Shown: positions 50,899 through 60,200 of the stretch, piece by piece
How positions within the stretch are numbered: the stretch's first letter is position 1
How the letters are laid out: each line of letters starts with the position of its first letter
Assembly (NCBI GenBank): GCA_017508135.1
Contig: JAFVZN010000037.1
Span: 1-64,000 of the forward strand
From: Lentisphaeria bacterium
GTDB taxonomy: Bacteria; Verrucomicrobiota; Lentisphaeria; Victivallales; Victivallaceae
Direction: 5' to 3'
Length of the DNA: 64,000 bases
Position numbers and translations under genes: made by a program
Notes under the pieces: model-generated
Told to the model about the DNA's origin: nothing
The model's input: the letters and a program-made list of their open reading frames with translations, nothing else
Databases searched by the model: none

Positions 50899-52053
50899 TC
50901 ACAGAAAAATCCTTGCTCCGTCTCCGATGGAACAGATGAAGTGTTCCGCTTCTATGCCGGTTTGCAGTTTGTACGCAGTACATACTCTTGATGCGTATTC
51001 TTCAGCGGCATCCGCTTCCACCAGATGGATGGAGATCCCGCCGAACCCACCTCCGGAGAGCCGGGCACCGATACAGCCGGGAACGGAACGGGAAAGTTCG
51101 ACCAGATAATCAAGTTCCGGCGTACTGTTTTCAAAATTCACCCGGCTGGATTCGTGGGAGGCGTAAAGCAAGGCTCCGAACGCTTTCATGTCTCCTGCGG
51201 CAATGATCTCTGCGGCGGCTTTCACCCGGTCACACTCATTGACCACATGGCGGGCGCGGAGCAGTTCCAGACGGGAAAGTTTGTCTGCGGCATCTTCCAG
51301 CATTTCCGGTGTCACATCGCGCAGGGTCGAAACTCCGGGATAGATGGCGGCAAGTTTTTCAGCCGCGCTTTCGCAGTTTTCCCGGCGGACATTGTAATCT
51401 GAATCCACCAGATGATGTTTCTTCATCGAGTTGATGACGACAAAAACATACCCGTCCTGCAACGGCAGCGTTTTTACCACCTCCACACTGCGGAAGTCGC
51501 TCATAATGATGGCATTCTTTTTTCCGAAGATAGAACTGAACTGGTCGAGCAGACCGGTTTTCAGTCCGAGAAAATTGTTTTCGACACCCTGACCGGCACG
51601 CGCCCATTCCGCTTTGTCCAGAGTGAAGTTGAAAAGTTTTCCCAGTGCCAATCCGGCGGCTGTTTCCAACGCGGCGGAACTGGACATCCCCGCTGAAAGA
51701 GGAACACTGCTCTCCAGCCCTGCGGCAAATCCATGACTGAATTTGCATCCGCGTTTACGCATTTCATTCATCATTCCGATGATGTAAGCACATCCGTTGC
51801 GCGGCGGGGGAGCATCCATATCAGCGAGGTCGAAGGACATTTCACAGTTTTCCCGGAAATCCATCACCCGGCACTGGCTCCCTTTCAACGGAGCCAGCAC
51901 TATAGCCGTGTTCTGACTTACCGCGCAGGAGAGAACAAAACCTTCATTGTAATCGGTATGGTTCCCCAGAACTTCCAATCTTCCGGGCGCGGCGGCTCCG
52001 GCTGCCGGAGCGAGATCGAAGAAGTTGGTGAATTTTTCAGCAAGCTGGTTCAT
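50899..52053 (-). CDS. galK: galactokinase-family GHMP kinase
   Basis: A 384-residue GHMP kinase that phosphorylates galactose (or a related sugar) at C1. The galactokinase signature appears as GRLEVLGNHTDYNEGFVL, with Asn in place of the usual Glu in GEHTDY. The ATP loop is PLSAGMSSSAALETAAGLAL (about 115-134) and motif 3 is GARLSGGGFGGISIHLV. The GNHTD form occurs in a bacterial subgroup, so the sugar may not be galactose. No galT or galE is adjacent. The promoter at 52121-52149 sits at the edge of repeat copy C. Confidence 0.85.
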   Translation of the reverse strand: MNQLAEKFTNFFDLAPAAGAAAPGRLEVLGNHTDYNEGFVLSCAVSQNTAIVLAPLKGSQCRVMDFRENCEMSFDLADMDAPPPRNGCAYIIGMMNEMRKRGCKFSHGFAAGLESSVPLSAGMSSSAALETAAGLALGKLFNFTLDKAEWARAGQGVENNFLGLKTGLLDQFSSIFGKKNAIIMSDFRSVEVVKTLPLQDGYVFVVINSMKKHHLVDSDYNVRRENCESAAEKLAAIYPGVSTLRDVTPEMLEDAADKLSRLELLRARHVVNECDRVKAAAEIIAAGDMKAFGALLYASHESSRVNFENSTPELDYLVELSRSVPGCIGARLSGGGFGGISIHLVEADAAEEYASRVCTAYKLQTGIEAEHFICSIGDGARIFL

Positions 52054-52120
52054 AAATGTACTCTTTCGGTTCCGGTAATGATCCCTGTGGATTTCTGATA
52101 ACTCTCATTGTCATATATAA

Positions 52121-52149
52121 AATATATCATGGACAAGGTGATTTGTCAA
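52121..52149 (-). promoter_or_regulatory. promoter of galK, at the edge of repeat copy C
   Basis: On the minus strand: TTGACA (52149-52144), 17-bp spacer, TATATT (52126-52121), about 68 bp before galK. The -35 and first spacer bases (TTGACAAATCACCTTG) resemble the outward promoter-like box of repeat copies A and B (TTGACAAAACACCTTG in A). Confidence 0.7.
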
Positions 52150-52524
52150 TAGCTGTCGCACTGCCAGTCGCCCTTTGGCGCGGAGGTTCGGTTCGGAGCA
52201 AAAGGTCGCCGGCTTGATGTGGGGGCTCCTCGCCCCCCCACCCCCCCTTGCGTGGGCTGGCGCACTGCGGAGTGCCACTTGGAGCGGAAGGTGGAGCTGT
52301 TCCATACAGCCGGCGCGCCGAAAAACATAAGCCGCTCAAGCGGCGCATCTCACACCACTGCCCTGGTCGCCGCAGGCGACACAAACTCCAGTGGATACCG
52401 AGGCGGCGATATCGCAAAGCCGGGCGGGTTTTGCAAGCGAGAAGCGAGGGGAGTGGACTTATGTCCTCGACCCGAGCGGCGAGCACAGCAAGGCGCGCTC
52501 CGGCAAAGCGAGATCGCCGCCCCC
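52140..52524. repeat. dispersed non-coding repeat, copy C (mosaic)
   Basis: This GC-rich stretch shares, inverted, the copy A block with TTTTGCAAGCGAGAAGCGAG then GGAGTG ... CTCGACCCGAGCGGCGAGC (about 52428-52490). It also holds other short direct motifs (TGGCGCACTGCGGAGTGCC). Clear TGTC...GACA ends are not seen, so it is a fragment or a diverged member. It reaches to the lpxK stop codon. No gene is supported in 52054-52524. Confidence 0.55.
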
Positions 52525-53700
52525 CTACATAAAGCAGATGCGGGATATGCACTGATCGAAGCTCTCTTTGCCACTGAGAATGTCGATCTGGATACGCAGA
52601 TAATATATCGGAACATCGCATCTGTCCAGATGCGGTATGCGCACGGCATCTTTTTCAGTCGTTACCACCATTTCGGCACCGGCGGCTTTGGCGGCATTCA
52701 CAAAGTCGATGATCTCCTGCCGGGTGTAGTGGTGGTGGTCGGCGAAGTGATCTTTTGCCACCAGCTGCGCTCCGAGCTGTTCGAGGAAGTTTTCAAAACT
52801 TTCCGGTCTGGCGATCGCGGATAGGGCGGCGACTTTGCGGCCTTTGAGGAAGGAAAGATCTTCCTGTTCCCGGTCGGAAAAGAGTTTGACCAGATATTGC
52901 GGACGGTGACAGCATTCGATGATCTCCGCGCGGCGGGTGTGACGGCGGATAAAGCGTTTCAAATGGCGGAGCTTGCTGCTGCCGTCGGATTTGGTGAGAA
53001 AGATGTAGTCGGCACGCCGGATATTTTTTATCGGTTCGCGCAAAATCCCCCGCGGCAGGACGTGACCGTTGCCGAAAGGGTCGGTGGAATCGACCAGCAC
53101 GATATTGATGTGCGGTTTCAGTTTGAGGTACTGGAAGCCGTCATCGAGGATGATGATGTCGGTTTTAAATTCATCAATGGCGTGGATGCCGGATTTCACC
53201 CGGTCTTTGTCGACGATAACCGCCACATCGTGCAGATTTGAGGCGAGCATAAACGGTTCGTCACCGGCGTGTTCGCTGTCCATGAGCAGATTTTCGCCGT
53301 CGGAGACCACCTGCGGAGGAAGTTCCATCTCTCCGGAATGGAACGCGTGATAAAGTTTTTCCCAGAAGGAGCGTTTTTTTCTCCGGTATCCCCGGCTGAG
53401 AATGGCTACTTTGCGCCCTTTGGCAGAGAGGGAACGGGCAAAGACCTCCACCACCGGAGTTTTTCCGGTCCCGCCGCAGCTCAAGTTGCCGATGCTGACC
53501 ACGAGACAGCCCAATGCCTGATTGCGGATGACCCGTTTATCGTAGAGCCAGATGCGGAACTGCACCACGGTGCGGTAAACACGGGAGGCGACAAAAAGCA
53601 GACAGGTGATGACCCGGTCATACCAGTGTTTCCGCCGTCCCGCCATCAGATCGAGGAAATACTGTTCCAGCTCCTCGGCACTGAGTTTGAATTTGTGCAT
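52525..53700 (-). CDS. lpxK: tetraacyldisaccharide 4'-kinase
   Basis: A 391-residue inner-membrane-associated kinase that adds the 4'-phosphate to the lipid A precursor. It has an N-terminal hydrophobic helix (about 22-42, [19 protein letters not shown]), Walker [13 protein letters not shown] (about 72-83), LSRGYRR and [21 protein letters not shown] and [18 protein letters not shown]. The C-terminus has [12 protein letters not shown] and [13 protein letters not shown]. It is slightly longer than usual; the last residues (CISRICFM) are encoded at the edge of repeat copy C and may be altered. Its presence shows an LPS-bearing outer membrane. It is the last gene of the dapA operon. Confidence 0.95.
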   Translation of the reverse strand: MHKFKLSAEELEQYFLDLMAGRRKHWYDRVITCLLFVASRVYRTVVQFRIWLYDKRVIRNQALGCLVVSIGNLSCGGTGKTPVVEVFARSLSAKGRKVAILSRGYRRKKRSFWEKLYHAFHSGEMELPPQVVSDGENLLMDSEHAGDEPFMLASNLHDVAVIVDKDRVKSGIHAIDEFKTDIIILDDGFQYLKLKPHINIVLVDSTDPFGNGHVLPRGILREPIKNIRRADYIFLTKSDGSSKLRHLKRFIRRHTRRAEIIECCHRPQYLVKLFSDREQEDLSFLKGRKVAALSAIARPESFENFLEQLGAQLVAKDHFADHHHYTRQEIIDFVNAAKAAGAEMVVTTEKDAVRIPHLDRCDVPIYYLRIQIDILSGKESFDQCISRICFM

Positions 53701-53718
53701 CTGCGCCCCCCCGGAAGT

Positions 53719-54495
53719 TCAAAGTTCAAAGGTGGAACCGTCGGAAGCAACGCGCAGCGGTGCGCCCCAGGCACTTTCCGCCCGGGCGAGGGCGTTATCG
53801 TAATCGTTGAGAAGTTCGCGCCCGGAATGGACAAAGATGATATCTTTCACCTGACGCTGTTCTTTGCGCAGTGCGGCGCACACTTCGGAACTTTTGTGAT
53901 GTCCGGTCTCCATAAGCAGCAGGTCACAACCGTCGAGAAAATCGCCCATATCGGCATAACTTTTCACATCTCCGGAAAAGACGATCACCTTTCCATCCGC
54001 CTTTATCCGGAACGAATAGGAGCGGAATACTCCATCTTCCGGCACTCCGAGGTGGAAGTTGTGCCGCGCTTCGATCGAAACGTTTCCGTCATCGAAGATC
54101 ATCCCGTCAGCAATGCGGTGCGGCGTGAGCGGATAGGGAAAGCCTTTCCACTTGTCGGAGACGGACAACCAGTTCGTCACGCCGGAAAAGATATTCATAT
54201 CCGGCAGAAAGAGTTCCAAAGGATGGAGTTTGTTCCGGGAGGTCACCTGCATGGTCTTGGTTATCGCCCATAACAAATTGGGCAGCCCCCCGCAATGGTC
54301 GATATGCGGATGAGATATGCACAACGTCCGGATGTCGAGCAGGTCAAGCCCCATCTCCACGGCAGTATGGTAACAGCTTTCCCCGGCATCGAACCAGTAA
54401 AGTTTTCCGTCAAACTCCAACGCCCAAGAGGTGTGATGCCTCCCGGGTTGAGGTTCTGTACCGGCACTGCTGCCGAAAACGTGGAGCTTGACCAT
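53719..54495 (-). CDS. metallo-beta-lactamase fold hydrolase (RNase Z-like)
   Basis: A 258-residue metallo-hydrolase. It has an opening GSSAGTEPQPGRHHTSW, the metal motif SHPHIDHCGGLP (HxHxDH, about 81-92), LLMETGHHKSS (later His) and FVHSGREL near the end. This matches the RNase Z/ElaC-like branch, which includes tRNA 3' processing enzymes and PqqB-like or phosphodiesterase proteins. The exact substrate is unclear. Most tRNA genes that encode CCA do not need RNase Z for maturation, and the tRNA in this window does encode CCA. It lies 23 bp after dapA and 18 bp before lpxK. Confidence 0.85.
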   Translation of the reverse strand: MVKLHVFGSSAGTEPQPGRHHTSWALEFDGKLYWFDAGESCYHTAVEMGLDLLDIRTLCISHPHIDHCGGLPNLLWAITKTMQVTSRNKLHPLELFLPDMNIFSGVTNWLSVSDKWKGFPYPLTPHRIADGMIFDDGNVSIEARHNFHLGVPEDGVFRSYSFRIKADGKVIVFSGDVKSYADMGDFLDGCDLLLMETGHHKSSEVCAALRKEQRQVKDIIFVHSGRELLNDYDNALARAESAWGAPLRVASDGSTFEL

Positions 54496-54518
54496 GGATG
54501 AATTTCCTCAGTTCAAAA

Positions 54519-55388
54519 TCAGAGGATGCCGCAATCGACCAGAGTTTTCTTCAAAACTTCAGCGTGGGCAGCACTCATTTCGCAGAGAGGCAGGCGGTAT
54601 TCCGGAGTGATGGCTCCGGTCATGCCCATCGCCGCCTTTACCGGAATGGGGTTGCTTTCGATAAAGAGGTTGCAAAAGAGCGGATAATATTTGCGGTGCG
54701 CTTCGCGGGCGGCGGCAAAATCGCCGTTGAGAGCCGCCGCGACCATCGCGGAAAGTTCGCCCGGGATGAGGTTGGATGCCACACTGATGATACCCTTTGC
54801 TCCGACGGAGATCATCGGGAGAGTGAGGGAATCGTCGCCGCTGAGTACGGTGATATCGCACAGATCGAGGATCTCAGAGACCCGGTCGACACTGCCGCCG
54901 GCTTCTTTGACCGCGACCATCAGCGGATTTTTGGAGAGACGGGCGATAGTTTCCGTAGCGATAGGCACACCGGCACGGCCGGGGACGTTGTAGAGGACAA
55001 CGGGCAGACCGGTCTTTTCCGCAACGGTGGAAAAGTGGCGGTAGATACCTTCCTGAGTGGGCTTGTTGTAGTAGGGCGTCACCTGCAAAGTAGCATCGGC
55101 ACCGGCGGCTCTGGCTTCGCGGGAGAGGTGGATGGCCTCCTCCGTGGAGTTGGCACCGGAACCGGCGATGACCTGACAGCGGCCGTTGATGATCTCAACA
55201 GTTTTTGCGATGACTTCGATATGTTCTTCCGTTGAAAGCGTCGGAGATTCACCGGTAGTGCCGACGGGGACGACCCCCGCGACTTTGCCTGCGACCTGAG
55301 CTTCCAGCAGAGCTTCAAAAGCCTTCCAATCCACACTTCCGTTGCAGAACGGAGTGACCAACGCCGTGTAAACACCTTGTAAAACCAT
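54519..55388 (-). CDS. dapA: 4-hydroxy-tetrahydrodipicolinate synthase
   Basis: A 289-residue aldolase-class TIM barrel that joins pyruvate and aspartate semialdehyde on the way to lysine and meso-diaminopimelate. GVVPVGTTGESPTLSTEEH (about 36-54) carries the substrate Thr-Thr pair. YYNKPTQEGIYRHF holds the catalytic Tyr (about 131), and MVAVKEAGG holds the Schiff-base Lys (about 159). GSGANSTEEAI and SGDDSLTLPMISVGAKGIISVASN are further signatures. An AGAGGA precedes the ATG. It is first in an operon with the metallo-hydrolase and lpxK. Confidence 0.97.
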   Translation of the reverse strand: MVLQGVYTALVTPFCNGSVDWKAFEALLEAQVAGKVAGVVPVGTTGESPTLSTEEHIEVIAKTVEIINGRCQVIAGSGANSTEEAIHLSREARAAGADATLQVTPYYNKPTQEGIYRHFSTVAEKTGLPVVLYNVPGRAGVPIATETIARLSKNPLMVAVKEAGGSVDRVSEILDLCDITVLSGDDSLTLPMISVGAKGIISVASNLIPGELSAMVAAALNGDFAAAREAHRKYYPLFCNLFIESNPIPVKAAMGMTGAITPEYRLPLCEMSAAHAEVLKKTLVDCGIL

Positions 55389-55433
55389 TTTTTATCCTCT
55401 TGATAAGGGGTTGAAATAATACTGTCCATATAT

Positions 55434-55462
55434 AATTTACCACCAAATAACATTAAAATCAA
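55434..55462 (-). promoter_or_regulatory. promoter of the dapA operon
   Basis: On the minus strand: TTGATT (55462-55457), 17-bp spacer, TAAATT (55439-55434), about 46 bp before dapA. Confidence 0.55.
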
Positions 55463-55471
55463 TACTTGTAT

Positions 55472-55499
55472 TTGAAAAAAAACACATCCGTGTTAAATT
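55472..55499 (+). promoter_or_regulatory. possible promoter of the 155-residue lipoprotein gene
   Basis: TTGAAA (55472-55477), 16-bp spacer, TAAATT (55494-55499), about 42 bp before the start. The spacer is one base shorter than in the other candidates. Confidence 0.4.
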
Positions 55500-55540
55500 A
55501 TATGGTGAGCAATCAAAAAATATGGAGAATACGATCTGTT

Positions 55541-56008
55541 ATGAAAAATATCTTTGCTGCTGTTGCCATGCTGGTTTTTGCCGGATGCGTTTCTTACTCC
55601 TACACCGGAAAGTATGAAACTCCGGTCAAAGAGGAAAAAGATATCCGGATATTTACCGATTCCGCCAAAGTTCCCCGCCGTTACACCGTGCTGGGCAAGG
55701 CGACCGTTTCCGGAAACTGTCAGGATGTGAGCCGCGACCGGCTTATTTCCAAGCTCCGTTCCAAAGCGTGTGCTGCCGGGGCGAGTGCCATTCTGATTAC
55801 CGATCAGCAGATGGTGACAATCAGCGAAGATTCCGGGAGCAGTCCCTTTTTTACCGCTTTTGATGCCGATGATACCAATTCCAACTGGAGCCAGCTCCAG
55901 CAGGATGTGGATGAAAACTTCGCCAATACCCGGCGGATGAAAAATGCCAACTCCCCCGGTGCTTCCCGGCGGGTGATCCACGCGGAATTTCTCCGTTATA
56001 CCGAATAA
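55541..56008 (+). CDS. lipoprotein of unknown function
   Basis: A 155-residue lipoprotein: signal MKNIFAAVAMLVFAGC with Cys at 16. The mature part starts SYSYTGKYETPVKEEKDIRIF, then a domain RRYTVLGKATVSGNCQDVSRDRLISKLRSKACAAGASAILIT. This resembles the short YdgH/RcsF-like or DUF4156-like fold, where a helix with Ala-Gly-Ala precedes a central strand. The tail is Asn/Arg-rich and hydrophilic. The start at 55541 is set by the signal peptide; GGAG lies about 12 bp upstream. Confidence 0.75.
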   Translation: MKNIFAAVAMLVFAGCVSYSYTGKYETPVKEEKDIRIFTDSAKVPRRYTVLGKATVSGNCQDVSRDRLISKLRSKACAAGASAILITDQQMVTISEDSGSSPFFTAFDADDTNSNWSQLQQDVDENFANTRRMKNANSPGASRRVIHAEFLRYTE

Positions 56009-56104
56009 AGAACCTGCATGTTCTGTCCGGGTACATCCTGTGGGTACAATAGAACGGATTGGGGTACAGATTGAAAAGATTTGTAAAATCCTGTCCGGAG
56101 ACTA

Positions 56105-56133
56105 TTGCATTTGAAAAGTTTTTGTGTTATAAT
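56105..56133 (+). promoter_or_regulatory. promoter of the prepilin gene at 56.2 kb
   Basis: TTGCAT (56105-56110), 17-bp spacer, TATAAT (56128-56133), 50 bp before the start codon. Confidence 0.65.
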
Positions 56134-56182
56134 TGAACCGTGTTACCGCAGAGTACAAGCTAATCACAACAGGAGGGGTACT

Positions 56183-56989
56183 ATGAAAACAGAACGCACA
56201 AGCATTAAAAACAATCCGGGAAATCACAACTTTAACTTTACGCTGATCGAACTCTTGGTGGTTATTGCGATAATCGCCATATTGGCGGCGATCCTGCTTC
56301 CCTCTCTGCAGAGCGCACGGGAACGGGGCAAAGCCTCCGGCTGTATCAACAACCTCAAGCAGATCGGAACTGCCTTCAATATGTACAGTGATGATTTCGG
56401 CGACTGGGTGCTTCCTGCCACTCAGCCCGGAGCCAGTAATTATGAACGTGACTGGTACAAGCATATCAGCAACTACAACAAAATCATCGGCAAGAGTTAC
56501 GGTTTGACCTACTACAAAAACAAAACGATCGGATCCTTTGTCTGTCCTTCCGAAGGTGTTGAGTTCAATGTCGATAACACCAACCTCTATTACGGTCACA
56601 CCCACTACATCATCAACGCGCACTTCTGCGGCGGAAGCTATTCCGGCAATATTCCCAGTTACATGAGAAAGGCGCGTAAACGCACCGCCGCTCAGAAGCC
56701 CTCTCAGGTCATGCTTGTCATGGACAGCAAGACCGGAAACAATTACCGCACCCCCGGCAGTGAAGGTTTTGCCTACCGTCACGGCAGACCGGATACCCGC
56801 AAGCTGAACGCTGCGACCAGCAACGATGGTGTCGGCAAGGGCAAATGCAACTCCGTTGCACTCGCCGGAAACGTGGTCACTGCTGATTGGAACGAGATAT
56901 TCGACAATTCCGGTTCCCGCTTCTACTGGCAGCAGCGCGGCTATGTTCCGACTGACAAAGAGGGTGATCAGGGCGTACCGCTGTATTGA
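56183..56989 (+). CDS. prepilin-like secreted protein with single leader
   Basis: A 268-residue protein with an 18-residue pre-leader ([18 protein letters not shown]), then [20 protein letters not shown] and [22 protein letters not shown]. Asn, not Gly, precedes Phe. The mature domain lacks a clear H-x9-DG; instead it has [11 protein letters not shown] and [16 protein letters not shown], close to the degenerate end of the protein at 9175-10104. AGGAGGGG lies 4 bp before the ATG. No leader repeat is present, so this gene shows the unexpanded form. Such proteins may be pseudopilins or surface proteins; their roles in lentisphaeres are not established. Confidence 0.82.
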   Translation: MKTERTSIKNNPGNHNFNFTLIELLVVIAIIAILAAILLPSLQSARERGKASGCINNLKQIGTAFNMYSDDFGDWVLPATQPGASNYERDWYKHISNYNKIIGKSYGLTYYKNKTIGSFVCPSEGVEFNVDNTNLYYGHTHYIINAHFCGGSYSGNIPSYMRKARKRTAAQKPSQVMLVMDSKTGNNYRTPGSEGFAYRHGRPDTRKLNAATSNDGVGKGKCNSVALAGNVVTADWNEIFDNSGSRFYWQQRGYVPTDKEGDQGVPLY

Positions 56990-57131
56990 AAAACTCACCT
57001 TGCTCATGGTTCGCTGCTGAAACTGTACTCCCGGCGTTAACATCTGTATCTTGAAAAGGTTATTACAGGTACGCCGGCAGTTTTCAAGAGTACAGTTGAA
57101 AAAAATATTTCGCAAACGCTGACTCCGGCAG

Positions 57132-57160
57132 TTGCATTTTTCTGTGTCAGAGGATATAAT
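57132..57160 (+). promoter_or_regulatory. promoter of the GH42-like operon
   Basis: TTGCAT (57132-57137), 17-bp spacer, TATAAT (57155-57160), 63 bp before the start. It is the same box pair as the promoter at 56105-56133. Confidence 0.65.
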
Positions 57161-57223
57161 TTGTTCAGTGGTATAAATTCTGAAACATGAGATTTTTCAA
57201 AAAACAAACAAGGAGTAGTGTTG

Positions 57224-60200
57224 ATGAGTAAGAAACGTGTTTTTATCACATTGTTGGCTGGGGCGGCACTTTTACTGTCCGGTGCGACCGCTGAACGTAA
57301 AGGCGACAAAATCATCCTTTCCAGCAACCGGATGGTGGTGGAGATCGACCTGACCCGCGGCGGCAGAGTAAGCAAACTTGTCGACAAAAAGATCGGAAAA
57401 AACCTCGCGGTACTGGACAACTCCCCCGGCGGAAGCGGTATTTTTGCTGACAGTCTCTTTTATCCGGACAGCCGCCGGGTCGACCGCCGTTATGAAAAAG
57501 GGGTGTATTCTGCCGGAAACTTGAAGTCCGGCAAAGTGGCAAGCGTCACTCTGACTTCTCCCAAAGGCTTGCCGCTGACCGTCAAAAAGAGCATTTCTCT
57601 TGCCGATAACTCCGATCTGCTGGTCGCCGATTTTGAGATCACCAACCCCGGAGAAGCTGATATCATCGCCGCCTACCGGGGAGGAAACACCTTCCGCTTT
57701 GCCGGGGAAACCTCCTATAAAGTCATGTTCCCGGAAGCCAAGCGGAACAACTCCTGGAAGGAACCGGATACTGCGCCAGTCAAAAATCATTTTACCTACA
57801 CTCCCAGTGAACTCAAGAGCGCGGACCTTTTCTTCTATCAGCCCAGGCGGGATTATGCCGCTGTCACCGGAAGTCAGGCGGGGATCGTCTTTGAAGTGCC
57901 GTTTCCGCTGTTGAGCTTCTTTTACAGCTGGATGTCGAACAAAAGTGACGGTTATCCGGTGGTGGACTTCTACACCACCCGCTTTCTGCTGCCGCCGTTG
58001 AGCAAAGGGGAAAAAGAGGCGGTTCTGCTTGCGGTGCTGGATGACCCGCTTGCCAAGTATAAGTACCGTTTCCGGACGCAGGTGCGGCTGATATCTCCGA
58101 AGAATTTTGTTTATGAAAAGTTCCGCGCTCCCTCCACGGCGGCGAAAGATACCGCTTTTCTGCCGGTTTACACTCCGGATACCATGTTCAACAAGTTCAA
58201 AACTCCGGCACTGGTCTTTGATCCGGCTCCTGCCAAACCGGTTTCCGTGCTCGCTATCGGCATGATGCCCGGCAATCATGAAATGGGCGAATTTATCCGC
58301 CGCAGCGGAGTGAAGATGGATCTGGTCGATGCCGGACGTTCATTCAGCACTTCGTCGTACTGGGGCTGGAACTGTCCTGACCCGCAGATGCTTCTCGAAA
58401 ATCTCATCAGCAAAAAACCGCAGATCATTCTGGTATGCGGTCACAGCGAAAAGAATTTGAAGCCTGAACTGCTCAAGAAGATCACTCAACTTGTGGAAAA
58501 CGGTTCCGCCTTTGTCTACGTCGGACACCGCAACAACTTCCCGTCACTCATCCCCGCTTCCGGCGGCAGAGAACTTGACCCCAGACAGTTTGCCGGTAAC
58601 AGCTGGGAAAAGTTCCCGGTCAAGGGGCGGATACTGGAGTTTCCGCGCGGCAAGGGTAAAGTTATTCAGGTCAGATTCAATATGGAACCTGCCAATACCG
58701 AATGGGTGCGTGAAGCGCGCAATCTGGTTCCGCACATCGTCGGCAAGCCGGGAGAGGCGTTCTGGGAATATTACTTCGCTTTCTATGGTAAACTTTTCAA
58801 CTATGCCGCCGGTAACACCAGTCCGGCAAAAATCGAAACTGCTGTTTTTGATAAAGATAAATTCACTGCCAGAATCAGCGGTAAACCGGGCAGTTTTACG
58901 GTCAAAGCGATAACGGTCGACGGTGCAGTTGCCTCCGCATCCGGGAAATCTCCGGAGTTGACCGGACGTTTTGCCGGAGGGAAAATTTCCGGCAAAGAGA
59001 TGGTGATGCTTCAGCTGTGGGAAAACGGCAAGGTCATCGACTGCTGTTTTGCGGATTACTCCGGAGAGAAACTGCCGGAATGTGAGATCGCCTTTGCCAA
59101 AGAAAATTTTGCTGAGAACGAAGCTGTTTCCGGAACGGTGGATGTCGATTTTGCGGGCAAAGTTTCCCTTTCCCTGCGCGAAGCCGCCTCCCGCCGCGTG
59201 ATCGCCGCTGCGGAAATTTCCGTCAAACCCGGGAAAAATCCCTTCTCGCTCAAACGGCAGATACCCTCGCCGGAATCGCTCTTCTTCCTTGAAGTAAATT
59301 CCGGAGCGGCAAGTACCGGCAAATATATTTTCGCCAAGGCAGATGCGGTCGAACATCGCAACATTTTCCCGCTGATCTGGGGCGCGCATTTTTCCAGCTG
59401 GCGCGATAAGATGTTCAATACCGAACTCTACGATGCCGGATTTGAAATTTACATGGCACCGATGGCGTACACCAAAAATCTCAATGAAGTGAAATCCGAA
59501 GCGTTGAGTGCTATGGCATCCGGCATGGAATATGCCCCGCTCGGCGTGGAACACATCAAAGCCGGTAACGCCCGCAACAGCATGGCGCGCATCCGCATCC
59601 CCTGTCTTTCCGCGGCGGCGTACAAAGAACGCATCAGCAGAAAAGCTGAGAATATCTCCGGTAAAATGGCGATGACCAACAGCAAGTGGGCATTTATTTC
59701 CGACGAAATAACATTGGGTACGTACTTTAATACTCCGCACAACTTTTGTTTCTGCGGCGATTGCATGACGGATTTCCGCAAAGAGATGCAGGCGTTGTAC
59801 AAAGGTGACTTGAAACTGCTCAACGCCAAATGGGGGACCGGTTTTTCCGGTTGGGACAAGGTTGTTCCGCCGACTGCGCTTGAAGCCGGGAAGAGCAAAA
59901 ACTACGCCGGATTCATCGCCCACCGTATCTTCATGTACAGTCGCATCGACAATATCTGCAAACTTATTGCCGATACGATAAAAGTCCGGTGCGGCGGAGA
60001 GACCGGTGTTTCCGGAATGGGCATCCGCGGAATCTATCAGGGTTTCGACCTGATGAAAAACAGCGCATGGCTGAAGAGCAGTGCGTTTTATCACGATGCC
60101 TTCGGACTTGACGCGATCCGTTCTTCGATGGTGCCGGGGTCCCGGACGGGGTCGTTCTCCGATTATGGTATGCGGTACGCGCTCTGGGAACAGGTCATTT

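Noticed and set aside
52219-52824. 201-codon plus-strand frame over repeat copy C and the lpxK end
   Set aside because: It is antisense to lpxK in its second half and repeat DNA in the first.
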